DNA from: JBHHZM01 sp046758065
Lineage (GTDB): Bacteria > Pseudomonadota > Alphaproteobacteria > JAAXGF01
Assembly: GCA_046758065.1 (NCBI GenBank)
Contig: JBHHZM010000051.1
Coordinates: forward strand, 1 to 21,566
Reading direction: 5' to 3'
DNA: 21,566 bases
The notes beneath the pieces are model-generated. The model ran no database searches and had not been told where the DNA came from. It saw only the letters and a list, made by a program, of their open reading frames with translations. This document shows positions 7,694 through 15,401 of this stretch, one piece after another (the first letter of the stretch is position 1; each line of letters opens with the position of its first letter). The position numbers and the translations under genes were made by a program.

Positions 7694-9040
7694 TCAGACG
7701 CCGGCGACGGTCATGCCGTCGATGCGGACGGTGGGAGAGTCGATCCCGTAGCGGAATTCGAGGTCGTCGGCGGGAACCAGCGCGCGGAACATGTCCTTGA
7801 GATTGCCGGCGACCGTGACTTCGCTGAGCGGGTGGGCGAGCGCGCCGTTCTCGATCCGGAATCCGACGGCGCCGCGGCTGTAGTCGCCGGTCACCCCGTT
7901 GATCCCCATGCCGATGAGTTCGGTGACGTAGATGCCCTCGCGGATGTCGGCCATCAACGCGGCGGGCGATTGTGTGCCGGCGGCGAGATACAGATTGGTC
8001 GCGCTCGGCGACGGCGGCGACGAGGCGCCACGCGAGGCATGGCCGGTGGTGACGAGACCGAGCTGATGCGCCGAGCGCCGGTCGAGCAGCCAGGTGGTGA
8101 GCACGCCGTCGTCGATCACCCGGTGCGTCCGGGTGGCCGCGCCCTCGCCGTCGAACGGCTTCGAACGCAGGCCGCGCACGCGACGCGGCTCGTCGATCAC
8201 GGCTACCCCGGGCGCGAAGACGGTTTCGCCCATACGGTCCTTGAGAAAGCTGGTGCCGCGCGCGATCGCCGCGCCGTTGATCGCCGAGGCGAGGTGGCTC
8301 AACAGGCCGCGGGCGACGCGCGGGTCGTAGACCACGGGCATTTCGGCGCTCGCCGCCTTGCGCGGATTGAGGCGACGCACGGCGCGCTCGCCAGCGCTGC
8401 GCCCGATCGTCTCGGCGTCGGCGAGGTCGGCGGCGAAGCGGGCGACGGCATAGTCGTAGTCGCGCTCCATCGCGGTGCCCTCGCCGGCGAGCACGCTGAC
8501 GGCGACGCTGTGCTGCGAGGCGGCATAACTTCCGGCGAAGCCGTTGCTCGCGGCGAGCGCGACGCGGGTGCGGCTCCAGCCCGCCTCGGCGCCTTCCGAA
8601 TTGCTGACCCCGGTGACGGCGCGGGCGGCGTCCTCGGCGCACGCCGCGCGCGCGACCAGCGCTTCCGGCGCGGGTTCGTCCGAATCGCAGAGTTCGAGGT
8701 CGGGGACCTCCCGGGCCAGCCGGTCGGCGTCGACCAGGCCGCAGTGCGGATCCTCGGGCGCCGCCTTCGCCATGGCGAGCGCGCGTTCGATCAGCCCGGC
8801 GAGCGCGTCCGCCCCGACGTCGGTCGACGACACCACCGCCTGGCGCCGGCCGCAGAAGACGCGCAGGCCCAAGTCGAGCGCTTCGGCGCGCTCGACGCCC
8901 TCCGACTTGCCGAGCCGCCAGGCGACGCTCAGGCTCGCGCTTTCGAACAGCACCGCATCGGCGGCGTCGGCGCCGGCGCGCTGGGCGCGCGCAATCAGGT
9001 CGTCGAGCAGGGCGAGCGGGTCGAAGGGCTTGGTGGACAT
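7694..9040 (-). CDS. pmbA: TldE/PmbA-type metalloprotease subunit
   Basis: This 448-aa protein is the PmbA (TldE) partner of the TldD/TldE complex, which degrades unfolded or modified peptides and matures microcin B17 in enterobacteria. The family signature GVTGDYSRGAVGF is at about 382-394, and GLRSKPFDGEG is present upstream. The HExxxH zinc motif of TldD is absent, as expected for the E subunit. The ATG at 9040 has CGAGG about 10 bases upstream and gives a family-typical N-terminus and length. It is the first gene of the - strand series; cysQ follows after 5 bases. No tldD gene lies in this window, so its partner must be elsewhere. Confidence 0.92.
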   Translation of the reverse strand: MSTKPFDPLALLDDLIARAQRAGADAADAVLFESASLSVAWRLGKSEGVERAEALDLGLRVFCGRRQAVVSSTDVGADALAGLIERALAMAKAAPEDPHCGLVDADRLAREVPDLELCDSDEPAPEALVARAACAEDAARAVTGVSNSEGAEAGWSRTRVALAASNGFAGSYAASQHSVAVSVLAGEGTAMERDYDYAVARFAADLADAETIGRSAGERAVRRLNPRKAASAEMPVVYDPRVARGLLSHLASAINGAAIARGTSFLKDRMGETVFAPGVAVIDEPRRVRGLRSKPFDGEGAATRTHRVIDDGVLTTWLLDRRSAHQLGLVTTGHASRGASSPPSPSATNLYLAAGTQSPAALMADIREGIYVTELIGMGINGVTGDYSRGAVGFRIENGALAHPLSEVTVAGNLKDMFRALVPADDLEFRYGIDSPTVRIDGMTVAGV

Positions 9041-9083
9041 CGATGGAAACCTCGGAACGAGAGCCCCGGCCCTAATGCTTTGG

Positions 9084-9119
9084 CAAGCTCGGCATGAGGG
9101 CCTCACCACCCTGAGCTTG
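9084..9119. repeat. Nested inverted repeat containing the CTTCGACAAGCTCAGGG-type motif
   Basis: CAAGCTC at 9084-9090 is complementary to GAGCTTG at 9113-9119. Within the loop, TGAGG (9095-9099) pairs with CCTCA (9101-9105) around a single base. The right arm is part of CCCTGAGCTTGTCGAAG (9109-9125), a sequence I know as a widespread short intergenic repeat in proteobacterial genomes. It lies between ubiD and pmbA, probably in the pmbA 5' leader if the promoter-like element at 9165-9175 is real. It may be a transcriptional or mRNA-stability structure, or simply a repeat copy. Confidence 0.5.
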
Positions 9120-9164
9120 TCGAAGAACGAGAACCGCCTCGGAGAAGCAAATCGATTGTGCCAG

Positions 9165-9175
9165 CCGTATATAAG
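9165..9175 (-). promoter_or_regulatory. Promoter-like element upstream of the pmbA operon
   Basis: On the - strand this reads CTTATATACGG, a rare A+T island in GC-rich DNA, about 125 bases upstream of the pmbA ATG. It fits CYTATnTnnG, the -10 consensus I recall for alphaproteobacterial RpoH promoters, and could equally be a housekeeping TATATA -10. No good -35 (CTTG or TTGACA) is seen at the usual distance, so the assignment is tentative. A nearly identical element precedes the HtpX-like gene. Confidence 0.35.
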
Positions 9176-9225
9176 CGTCCCGCCGCGTCCGCGCCAGCCT
9201 TGCGGCGGGCTCGCGCCGCGTCGGC

Positions 9226-10734
9226 CTACCTCCAGATCGGCTTGCCCGGCCCGGGGAGGCCGTAGTCGGGCCATTTTTCGCTGACCAGCCTGACGATGTC
9301 GTCGGCCATGCTGATTTTGCGGCCCCATTGGCGCCGGGTCTCGGGCGGCAGCTTGGTGGTGGCGTCGAGGCCGATCTTCGAGCCGAGCGACGGTTCGGGG
9401 CTGGCGAAATCGAGATAGTCGATCGGCGTGTTCTCGATCAGCGTGATGTCCCGCGCCGGGTCCATCCGCGTCGAGACCGCCCACATGACGTCCTTCCAGT
9501 CGCGCGCGTCGATGTCGTCGTCGACCACGATGACGAACTTGGTGTAGACGAACTGGCGCAGATACGACCACACCCCCATCATCACCCGCTTGGCGTGGCC
9601 CGGATAGGCCTTGCGGATCGAGACCACGGCGATGCGGTACGAGCAACCCTCGGGCGGCAGCCAGAAATCGACGATCTCGGGGAACTGCTGCTGCATCAGC
9701 GGGATGAACACCTCGTTGAGCGCCTGGCCGAGGATCGAGGGCTCGTCGGGCGGGCGCCCGGTGAAGGTCGAGAGATAGATCGGCTCGCGCCGCATGGTGA
9801 CGGCGCTGACGGTGAAGACCGGGAAGCGCTCGACCGCGTTGTAGTAGCCGGTGTGATCACCGTAAGGGCCTTCCTCGCCGGTCTGGTCGAGCGCGACCTC
9901 GCCTTCGAGCACGATTTCGGCTTCGGCCGGCACCTTGAGCGGCACCGTCCGGCAATCGACCAGTTCGACCCTGGCGCCGCGTAGCAGCCCGGCGAACTGA
10001 TACTCCGACAGGGTGTCGGGCACCGGCGTGACCGCGGCGAGGATGGTGCCGGGATCGGCGCCGATCACCGCGGCGGCGGGCAGGGCCGCGCGTTTCTCGG
10101 CTTTCCAGCGGGCGTGATGCTGGGCGCCGCCGCGATGCTTGAGCCAGCGCATCAGCGTGGTGTTCGGCCCGGTCACCTGCATGCGGTAGATGCCGAGGTT
10201 GTAGCCGTCGGTCGCGCCCTTGCCCGGCCCTTTCGTCACCACCAGCGGCCAGGTGATGAGCGGCGCCGGCTCGCCCGGCCAGCAGGTCTGCACGGGAAAG
10301 CGCGCGAGGTCGATGTCGTCGCCGGTGAGCACCACTTCCTGGCAGGGGGCGTCGGCGACGGTCCGGGGCTTCATCGCCATCACGGTCTTCAGGAGCGGCA
10401 GCATGCCGACCGCCTCGCGCCAGCCGCCGGGCGGTTCGGGCTGGCGCAGGAAGGCGAGGGTCTCGCCGACCTCGCGCAGTTCGTGCGGGGCGCGCTCCAT
10501 GCCGCGGGCGACGCGGCCGATGGTGCCGAACAGATTGACCAGCACCGGCATGTCGTAGGTCGCGCCGTCGTCGCGAACGACGTTCTCGAACAGCACTGCC
10601 GGTCCTTGCTCGGCGAGCAGCCGGGTCTGGATCTCGGTCATTTCGAGCGCCGGCGAGACCGGCGCGGCGACCCGCACGAGCTCGCCGGCGGCTTCGAGGC
10701 GGGCGATGAAGTCGCGCAGAGAGGCGTAGGGCAT
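9226..10734 (-). CDS. ubiD: UbiD-family decarboxylase (3-octaprenyl-4-hydroxybenzoate carboxy-lyase)
   Basis: UbiD uses prenylated FMN, made by UbiX, and a divalent metal to remove the carboxyl group from the prenylated 4-hydroxybenzoate ring during ubiquinone synthesis. The 502-aa length fits. Conserved blocks include DGYNLGIYRMQV around 176-187, holding the Asn and Arg of the cofactor and active site, and EEGPYGDHTGYY at 287-298, holding the conserved acidic residue. The ATG at 10734 gives the usual N-terminus (YASLRDFIARLEAAGELV); its ribosome site is weak. UbiA, the preceding pathway enzyme, lies 1.4 kb away at 12179-13096 in the same direction but is separated by two + strand genes. No ubiX is in the window. 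Confidence 0.95.
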   Translation of the reverse strand: MPYASLRDFIARLEAAGELVRVAAPVSPALEMTEIQTRLLAEQGPAVLFENVVRDDGATYDMPVLVNLFGTIGRVARGMERAPHELREVGETLAFLRQPEPPGGWREAVGMLPLLKTVMAMKPRTVADAPCQEVVLTGDDIDLARFPVQTCWPGEPAPLITWPLVVTKGPGKGATDGYNLGIYRMQVTGPNTTLMRWLKHRGGAQHHARWKAEKRAALPAAAVIGADPGTILAAVTPVPDTLSEYQFAGLLRGARVELVDCRTVPLKVPAEAEIVLEGEVALDQTGEEGPYGDHTGYYNAVERFPVFTVSAVTMRREPIYLSTFTGRPPDEPSILGQALNEVFIPLMQQQFPEIVDFWLPPEGCSYRIAVVSIRKAYPGHAKRVMMGVWSYLRQFVYTKFVIVVDDDIDARDWKDVMWAVSTRMDPARDITLIENTPIDYLDFASPEPSLGSKIGLDATTKLPPETRRQWGRKISMADDIVRLVSEKWPDYGLPGPGKPIWR

Positions 10735-10898
10735 GACCGGGACCGGTTGGTGTGTGACGGTGACGCATTGCGCCCCAAGCCGGTCGCGCCGTCAAGCATG
10801 GCGGTGCGAATGTCGCCGCGCGGTGACAGGCTGTTAACGCGTCGCGGATATGCTGACGCGCATACGCGAGGACGAACGAACGCGGGAGATCATCGAAC

Positions 10899-11267
10899 AT
10901 GCTGGCGCGACCGGGGCTCGACGAGCCGGGCATCACCGAGGACATGGCGGCGGTCCAGCGCGCCGCCGACGCCATGCGGGTCGGCGAGTTCGACGTTTTC
11001 CGCCGCGCCTATCGCCGCTGGTTCGGCCACGATGCCGACGAGCCGCGGATCGAACGGGACTTCGTCGCTTATCTCTTTCGCGGACAGGCGCCCTACTGGG
11101 TGCGCCGTTTCTGCCGCCGCGTCGCCGGCGAACCGGCCCTCTCCATCGCGGCGCGGCGCGCGCCGTCGGCCCCGGAGGTCGAACCCCGCGTAGTGGCGCT
11201 CGTCGCCCTCGCCGCCGTCGCTTTTCTTTTCGTCGCCCTGAGCGCGGGCGCGCCGGGCATGGGCTGA
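10899..11267 (+). CDS. Hypothetical small protein with C-terminal membrane anchor
   Basis: A 122-aa protein that I do not recognise. Residues 1-75 are soluble and rich in charged and aromatic residues, with FDVFRRAYRRWFGHD at 32-46 and the segment DFVAYLFRGQAPYWVRRFCRR around 54-74. Residues 84-96 are proline/alanine-rich, and about 97-116 form one hydrophobic helix (VVALVALAAVAFLFVALSA), leaving only a few residues after it. This is a tail-anchored layout without a signal peptide. GGGAG-like purines sit about 10 bases before the ATG. It diverges from ubiD across 164 bases and is followed after 82 bases by the 279-aa gene. The other long frames here are less protein-like. Confidence 0.7.
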   Translation: MLARPGLDEPGITEDMAAVQRAADAMRVGEFDVFRRAYRRWFGHDADEPRIERDFVAYLFRGQAPYWVRRFCRRVAGEPALSIAARRAPSAPEVEPRVVALVALAAVAFLFVALSAGAPGMG

Positions 11268-11349
11268 ACGGGCGGGCTCGCGTCCGCGGACGGACGCGCC
11301 CCGGCGTGCTAAGGTCCGGGTTTCGCGTTCGCCACGGACAACCACCGGA

Positions 11350-12189
11350 ATGACCGGGCAAGGCAGCAGGGAACGTCTGCTCGCGCGCGCCAAGGGCTAT
11401 CCTTACGCCGCGCCGCCGTATTCCTATCTCTTCGTCAACGGTGCGGCCCACGAGTTGGTAGAGGGCGGCGGCGATCCGCTGTCCGAGGGCGCGCTCCGCA
11501 TCGACGGCGCCGTCGTTCCCGTCGCCCGCGTTCTCCACGACCTTGGAATCCGGGGGACGCCGGGGATCGACGGGCGCATCGCGGTATTGGCGCACGGCTC
11601 AAACGCCGCGCCCGAGACGATGGCGCGCAAGTTCGCGGGTTTCGGCAAGGACGCGGTCATCCCGGTGATCCGCGGCCGGCTCGCCGGTTTCGACGTGGTC
11701 TACGCCACGCATTTTTCGAGCTACGGCTCGATCCCCTCGACGCTCGCGGTCTCGCCGGGCGCCGAGGCGGACATCGCCGTCACCTTTCTCACCCCCCGAC
11801 AACTCGCGCTGATGCACCGGACCGAACTGTCGGCGCTCAATTACGTTTACGGCCGCCTCGACGGGCTTTCGCTGGTGTTCGCGGAACTCGGCGCGCGCGA
11901 CGCGGCCCATGTCTATCTCACGCGCCACGGTCATCTGGGAATCGACGGCGCGCCGTTCGCACTCGCCGCCATCCGCGCCCGGGGGCGTCGTTTCCGGGCG
12001 CTCGGCAAGGTCGCGGTGCTGGCGCTGGCGCGCGACCATCTCGCGCCCGGCACCGATCTCGACGCCTTCATCCTCGAGACCGTCGCGGACGCGGACCTGC
12101 GCCGGACGCGATCGGAAGCGCTGCGCCGCTGCGCCCGGCCGTTCGACTTTGCCGGCTTCACGCCGCTCGAGGTGTCGCTCAGCCCGTAA
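11350..12189 (+). CDS. Hypothetical protein, possible gamma-glutamylcyclotransferase-like fold
   Basis: A 279-aa soluble protein without signal peptide or membrane segment; I cannot name its family. Its middle resembles the gamma-glutamylcyclotransferase/AIG2-like pattern: an HGSN motif at 82-85, where that fold has YGSN, then a glycine-aromatic strand GRLAGFDVVYAT at 109-120, PSTLAVSP at 129-136, a strand IAVTFLT and a helix LALMHRTE, whose E159 sits where the catalytic Glu would be, followed by NYVYGRL. This is pattern matching by eye, not a search result. The N-terminal 70 and C-terminal 80 residues are outside that pattern. The ATG at 11350 has only a weak ribosome site. Its 3' end overlaps ubiA by 11 bases, tail to tail. 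Confidence 0.78.
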   Translation: MTGQGSRERLLARAKGYPYAAPPYSYLFVNGAAHELVEGGGDPLSEGALRIDGAVVPVARVLHDLGIRGTPGIDGRIAVLAHGSNAAPETMARKFAGFGKDAVIPVIRGRLAGFDVVYATHFSSYGSIPSTLAVSPGAEADIAVTFLTPRQLALMHRTELSALNYVYGRLDGLSLVFAELGARDAAHVYLTRHGHLGIDGAPFALAAIRARGRRFRALGKVAVLALARDHLAPGTDLDAFILETVADADLRRTRSEALRRCARPFDFAGFTPLEVSLSP

Positions 12190-13096
12190 CCCGACCGGCG
12201 ACGATGGCGGCGAAGACGATCCAGCCGAGCCAGGCGTTCGACTTGAAGGTGGCGAGACAGTCGGACGCATCGTCGATGTCGACCCGCGCGGCCTGCCAGC
12301 CGAGCTGGGCGCCGGCCGCGGCGAGCCCGGCGTAGAACGGCCAGGAGAGGCCGGCGAGCGCGCCCGACAACCCGATCAGCCCGACCGCGACGGCATAGAA
12401 GACGAACAGCCAGGGCCGGGTCGCCGCGCCCAGTTTGCGCGCCGAGGATTTGACCCCGATCAGCGCGTCGTCCTCCTTGTCCTGGTGCGCGTAGATGGTG
12501 TCGTAGCCCAGGGTCCAGGCGATGCCCGCGGCGTAGAGTGCCAGCGCCGGCCAGGCGAGCGACCCGGTTGCCGCAGCCCAGCCCATGAGCGCCCCCCAGT
12601 TGAAGGTCAGGCCGAGCCAGACCTGCGGCCACCAGGTCAGGCGCTTCATGAACGGATACGCGGCGATCAGCGGCAGCGACGCGACGCCGAGCGCGATCGC
12701 CGTCTCGTCGAGCTGCAACAGGACGGCCAGCCCGGCGACAAGCTGGAGCGCGAGAAACAGCCAAGCGCCCCTGAGCGTCACCGCGCCGCTCGGCAGGGGC
12801 CGGGACGCGGTGCGCGCGACGCGGGCGTCGAAGTCGCGGTCGACGATGTCGTTGATGGTGCAGCCGGCGCCCCTCATCACCAGCGCGCCGACGCCGAACA
12901 GCGCCAGCAGCCGCACATCGGGCGGGCCGTCCCCGGCGGCGAGCGCGATGCTCCACCAGCAGGGCCAGAGCAGAAGCCAGGTTCCGATCGGCTTCTCGAC
13001 GCGAGCGAGCCTGAGGTAGGGTCGCAGACCCGGCGGCGGATAGCGGTCGATCCACCCGGGCGGGGCCGTTTGCGCGCTGTCGTCCGACTTGGGCAT
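12179..13096 (-). CDS. ubiA: 4-hydroxybenzoate octaprenyltransferase UbiA
   Basis: UbiA is an integral membrane prenyltransferase that joins the polyprenyl tail to 4-hydroxybenzoate, the first committed step of ubiquinone synthesis. The two Mg-diphosphate motifs are present: NDIVDRDFD at 82-90 and DTIYAHQDKEDD at 199-210. About eight to nine hydrophobic helices fill the rest, starting near residue 40. The length of 305 aa includes a short polar N-terminus of about 25 residues. The ATG at 13096 lacks a strong ribosome site but no better start is visible. It is divergent from rsmE with 57 bases between the starts. Prenyl chain length cannot be read from sequence. Confidence 0.95.
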   Translation of the reverse strand: MPKSDDSAQTAPPGWIDRYPPPGLRPYLRLARVEKPIGTWLLLWPCWWSIALAAGDGPPDVRLLALFGVGALVMRGAGCTINDIVDRDFDARVARTASRPLPSGAVTLRGAWLFLALQLVAGLAVLLQLDETAIALGVASLPLIAAYPFMKRLTWWPQVWLGLTFNWGALMGWAAATGSLAWPALALYAAGIAWTLGYDTIYAHQDKEDDALIGVKSSARKLGAATRPWLFVFYAVAVGLIGLSGALAGLSWPFYAGLAAAGAQLGWQAARVDIDDASDCLATFKSNAWLGWIVFAAIVAGRVTG

Positions 13097-13153
13097 GCTA
13101 CGATCAACTATGCGACCCGCGCCGCCCGACCGTCAACGCAGGTTCCCTTGACC

Positions 13154-13912
13154 ATGAACAGCGAACGCGCGCCCTTGCGGCTTTACGTCGAGGCGCCGCT
13201 CGAACCCGGTGGCGGGTTCGCGCTGGCGCCGGCTCAGGCGCACTACGCGACCAACGTCATGCGCCGCGGCGTCGGCGACGCGCTGTTGCTGTTCAACGGC
13301 CGGGACGGCGAGTGGCGCGCGTGGATCGCCGCGACGCGCCGGGGACGGAGCGTCGCCGTCGAGGTCGAGGCGCGGGTTCGGCCGCAGGCGGACGGCCCCG
13401 ATCTCTGGCTGGTGTTCGCGCCGGTCAAGCGCGTCCCCGTCGACCTCATCGCCCGCACCGCGACCGAACTCGGCGTCGCGGCGTTCCGACCCGTTCTCAC
13501 CCGCCGCACGGCGGTCGCCCGCGTCAACCTCGCGCGCTTTCATGCCAACGCAATCGAAGCCGCCGAACAGTGCGGCAGGCTCGATGTCCCCGCCTGCCTC
13601 GAACCGGCGCCGCTCGACCGCCTGCTCGCCGACTGGCCGGCGGAACGCCACCCGCTGTTCTGCGACGAATCGGGTGGCGGCGCGCCGCTCGCCGCCGCGC
13701 TCGCCGACGCCGAACCCGGTCCCTGGGCGGTGATCGTCGGGCCCGAAGGCGGTTTCGCCGCGGAAGAGACCGCCGCGCTCGCCGCCCTGCCCGGCGCCTT
13801 GCGCGTCGGCCTCGGTCCGCGAACCTTGCGCGCCGACACTGCGGCGATTTCCGCGCTCGCCTGCTGGCAGGCGCTGGTCGGCGACTGGCGCGGCGGCGCC
13901 ACGCGCAAATGA
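13154..13912 (+). CDS. rsmE: 16S rRNA (uracil1498-N3)-methyltransferase RsmE
   Basis: RsmE methylates U1498 of 16S rRNA in the 30S subunit, using S-adenosylmethionine. This 252-aa protein has an N-terminal PUA-like domain (about 1-75; HYATNVMRR at 30-38) and a SPOUT methyltransferase domain with its C-terminal trefoil knot. The knot motifs are VGPEGGF at 195-201 and LGPRTLRADTA at 220-230; the latter usually ends in ETA, so D for E is a mild change. EQCGR at 138-142 is also typical. The ATG at 13154 has GCAGG about 11 bases upstream; a TTG two codons earlier is possible. gshA follows after 94 bases, an rsmE-gshA pairing I recall from other alphaproteobacteria. Confidence 0.95.
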   Translation: MNSERAPLRLYVEAPLEPGGGFALAPAQAHYATNVMRRGVGDALLLFNGRDGEWRAWIAATRRGRSVAVEVEARVRPQADGPDLWLVFAPVKRVPVDLIARTATELGVAAFRPVLTRRTAVARVNLARFHANAIEAAEQCGRLDVPACLEPAPLDRLLADWPAERHPLFCDESGGGAPLAAALADAEPGPWAVIVGPEGGFAAEETAALAALPGALRVGLGPRTLRADTAAISALACWQALVGDWRGGATRK

Positions 13913-14006
13913 CGCAGGGCAGGGTTGCGGGTTAAGACCTTGTGGCGGACGTGTCTTTGCGTGTAATCGTCGGACTGGGACCGCGCGCAGCAGAGAGGAT
14001 CAAGCA

Positions 14007-15371
14007 ATGTCGGGACCCCCGCAACGGGCCGGCCAGCCGGTAACCGACAAGCGCGAGCTGATCGAGTATCTGACAAAGGGGTGCAAGCCGGAAGCGGACT
14101 GGCGCATCGGCACCGAGCACGAGAAGTTCGGTTTCCGCTTCGACGACCTGACGCCGCTTCCCTACGACGGGCCGCAGGGGATCCGCGCCGCGCTCGAAGG
14201 CATGCAGCGCTTCGGCTGGAATCCGGTTTACGAGAGCGACAACGTTGTCGCCCTCGGCCTCGAGGGTCAGGCGATCACCCTCGAGCCCGGCGGACAGTTC
14301 GAGCTCTCGGGCGCGCCGGTCGTCAATCTGCACCACACCTGCGCCGAGGTGCACAGCCATCTCGCCCAGGTCAAGGCGATCGGCAAGGAGCTCGGCATCG
14401 GCTTTCTCGGGGTCGGATTCCAGCCCAAGTGGCGACGCGACGACATCCCCGTCATGCCCAAGGGACGCTACGACATCATGCGCGCCTACATGCCGACGCG
14501 CGGGCGTCTCGGTCTCGACATGATGCTGCGCAGTTGCACGGTGCAGACCAACCTCGATTTCCGCGACGAGGCCGACATGGTGAAAAAGCTGCGCGTCGGC
14601 CTCGCGCTGCAGCCGGTGTCGACGGCGCTGTTCGCCAATTCGCCCTTCACCGACGGGCGGCCCAACGGTTACCTGAGCTATCGCAGCATGGTGTGGACCG
14701 ACACCGATCCCGACCGCTGCGGCACGCTGCCCTTCGTCTTCGAGCCCGGCATGGGGTTCGAGCGCTACGCCGAGCATGCGCTCGACGTGCCGATGTATTT
14801 CGTTTACCGCGAAGGCCGTTACATCGACGCCAGCGGCCAGTCGTTCCGCGACTTTCTCGAAGGCCGGCTGCCGGCGCTCCCCGGCGAGCGCCCGACGCTG
14901 GTCGACTGGGAAAATCATCTGACCACGCTGTTTCCCGAGGTGCGCCTCAAGCGCTTCATCGAGATGCGCGGCGCCGACGGCGGCCCGTGGGACATCATCT
15001 GCGCCCTGCCGGCGCTCTGGGTGGGGCTGCTCTACGATCGAGACGCACTCGAGAAGGCCTGGGCGATGGTCGAGGACTGGACGCAGGAGGAACGCGACTA
15101 CCTGCGCGCCGCCGTGCCGCGTCACGCGCTGCGCACCGAGTTTCGCGGGCGCCGGGTCCACGACTTGGCGCGCGACATCGTGACGATTGCCCGCGAGGGG
15201 CTCGCCCGACGGGCGGTTCTCGACGGCGCCGGCAAGGACGAGTGCCACTTTCTCGATCCGCTCGACGTCATTCTCAACTCGGGCCAGACGCCCGCCGAGG
15301 GCCTGCTCGAGGCCTATTACGGCGAGTGGGACGGCAGCGTCGATCCCATGTTTCACGACTGCATGTACTGA
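14007..15371 (+). CDS. gshA: Glutamate-cysteine ligase, class II (plant/alphaproteobacterial type)
   Basis: This enzyme makes gamma-glutamylcysteine from glutamate, cysteine and ATP, the first step of glutathione synthesis in the cytosol. The 454-aa sequence is the GCS2/plant-like type rather than the enterobacterial class I. Motifs include GTEHEKF at 35-41 (acidic metal/ATP ligands), EPGGQFELSG at 93-102 and MRGADGGPW in the C-terminal third. The C-terminus DPMFHDCMY keeps cysteine and tyrosine near the end. AGAGAGG lies about 8 bases before the ATG. The stop codon sits inside a 20-bp direct duplication (15355-15394). It converges with the HtpX-like gene, 30 bases away. gshB is not in the window. 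Confidence 0.95.
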   Translation: MSGPPQRAGQPVTDKRELIEYLTKGCKPEADWRIGTEHEKFGFRFDDLTPLPYDGPQGIRAALEGMQRFGWNPVYESDNVVALGLEGQAITLEPGGQFELSGAPVVNLHHTCAEVHSHLAQVKAIGKELGIGFLGVGFQPKWRRDDIPVMPKGRYDIMRAYMPTRGRLGLDMMLRSCTVQTNLDFRDEADMVKKLRVGLALQPVSTALFANSPFTDGRPNGYLSYRSMVWTDTDPDRCGTLPFVFEPGMGFERYAEHALDVPMYFVYREGRYIDASGQSFRDFLEGRLPALPGERPTLVDWENHLTTLFPEVRLKRFIEMRGADGGPWDIICALPALWVGLLYDRDALEKAWAMVEDWTQEERDYLRAAVPRHALRTEFRGRRVHDLARDIVTIAREGLARRAVLDGAGKDECHFLDPLDVILNSGQTPAEGLLEAYYGEWDGSVDPMFHDCMY

Positions 15372-15394
15372 GAGACGATTGCATGTACTGAGAG
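15355..15394. repeat. 20-bp tandem duplication over the gshA stop codon
   Basis: Two adjacent 20-bp units, at 15355-15374 and 15375-15394, differ at one base (C at 15359, T at 15379). Each contains TGCATGTACTGAGAG, so the gshA end (Asp-Cys-Met-Tyr-stop) is copied just after itself in non-coding sequence. It looks like a recent slippage duplication that did not alter the protein. Confidence 0.9.
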
Positions 15395-15401
15395 CCGTCG
15401 G

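Noticed and set aside
5328..7751. An 807-aa open frame on the + strand opposite msbA and cysQ
   Set aside because: It is a shadow of GC-rich coding DNA: the protein is an Arg/Gly/Ala/Asp-rich low-complexity string without domains, while the - strand genes have complete motifs.
7670..9097. A 475-aa open frame on the + strand opposite pmbA
   Set aside because: It has biased Arg/Gly/Ala composition and no motif, and is fully explained as the antisense frame of pmbA.
11909..13153. Long in-frame extension upstream of rsmE and antisense to ubiA
   Set aside because: The translated part is a Pro/Arg/Gly-rich string; the rsmE family N-terminus begins at the ATG at 13154.
13939..13967. TTGTGG and TGTAAT, 16 bases apart, as a gshA promoter
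   Set aside because: Both hexamers are weak matches and such pairs occur by chance; not enough to call a promoter.
14081..15391. A 436-aa overlapping frame inside gshA, ending in the same DCMY-stop
   Set aside because: It is Arg-rich without motifs. The shared ending only reflects the 20-bp duplication, whose length is not a multiple of three.
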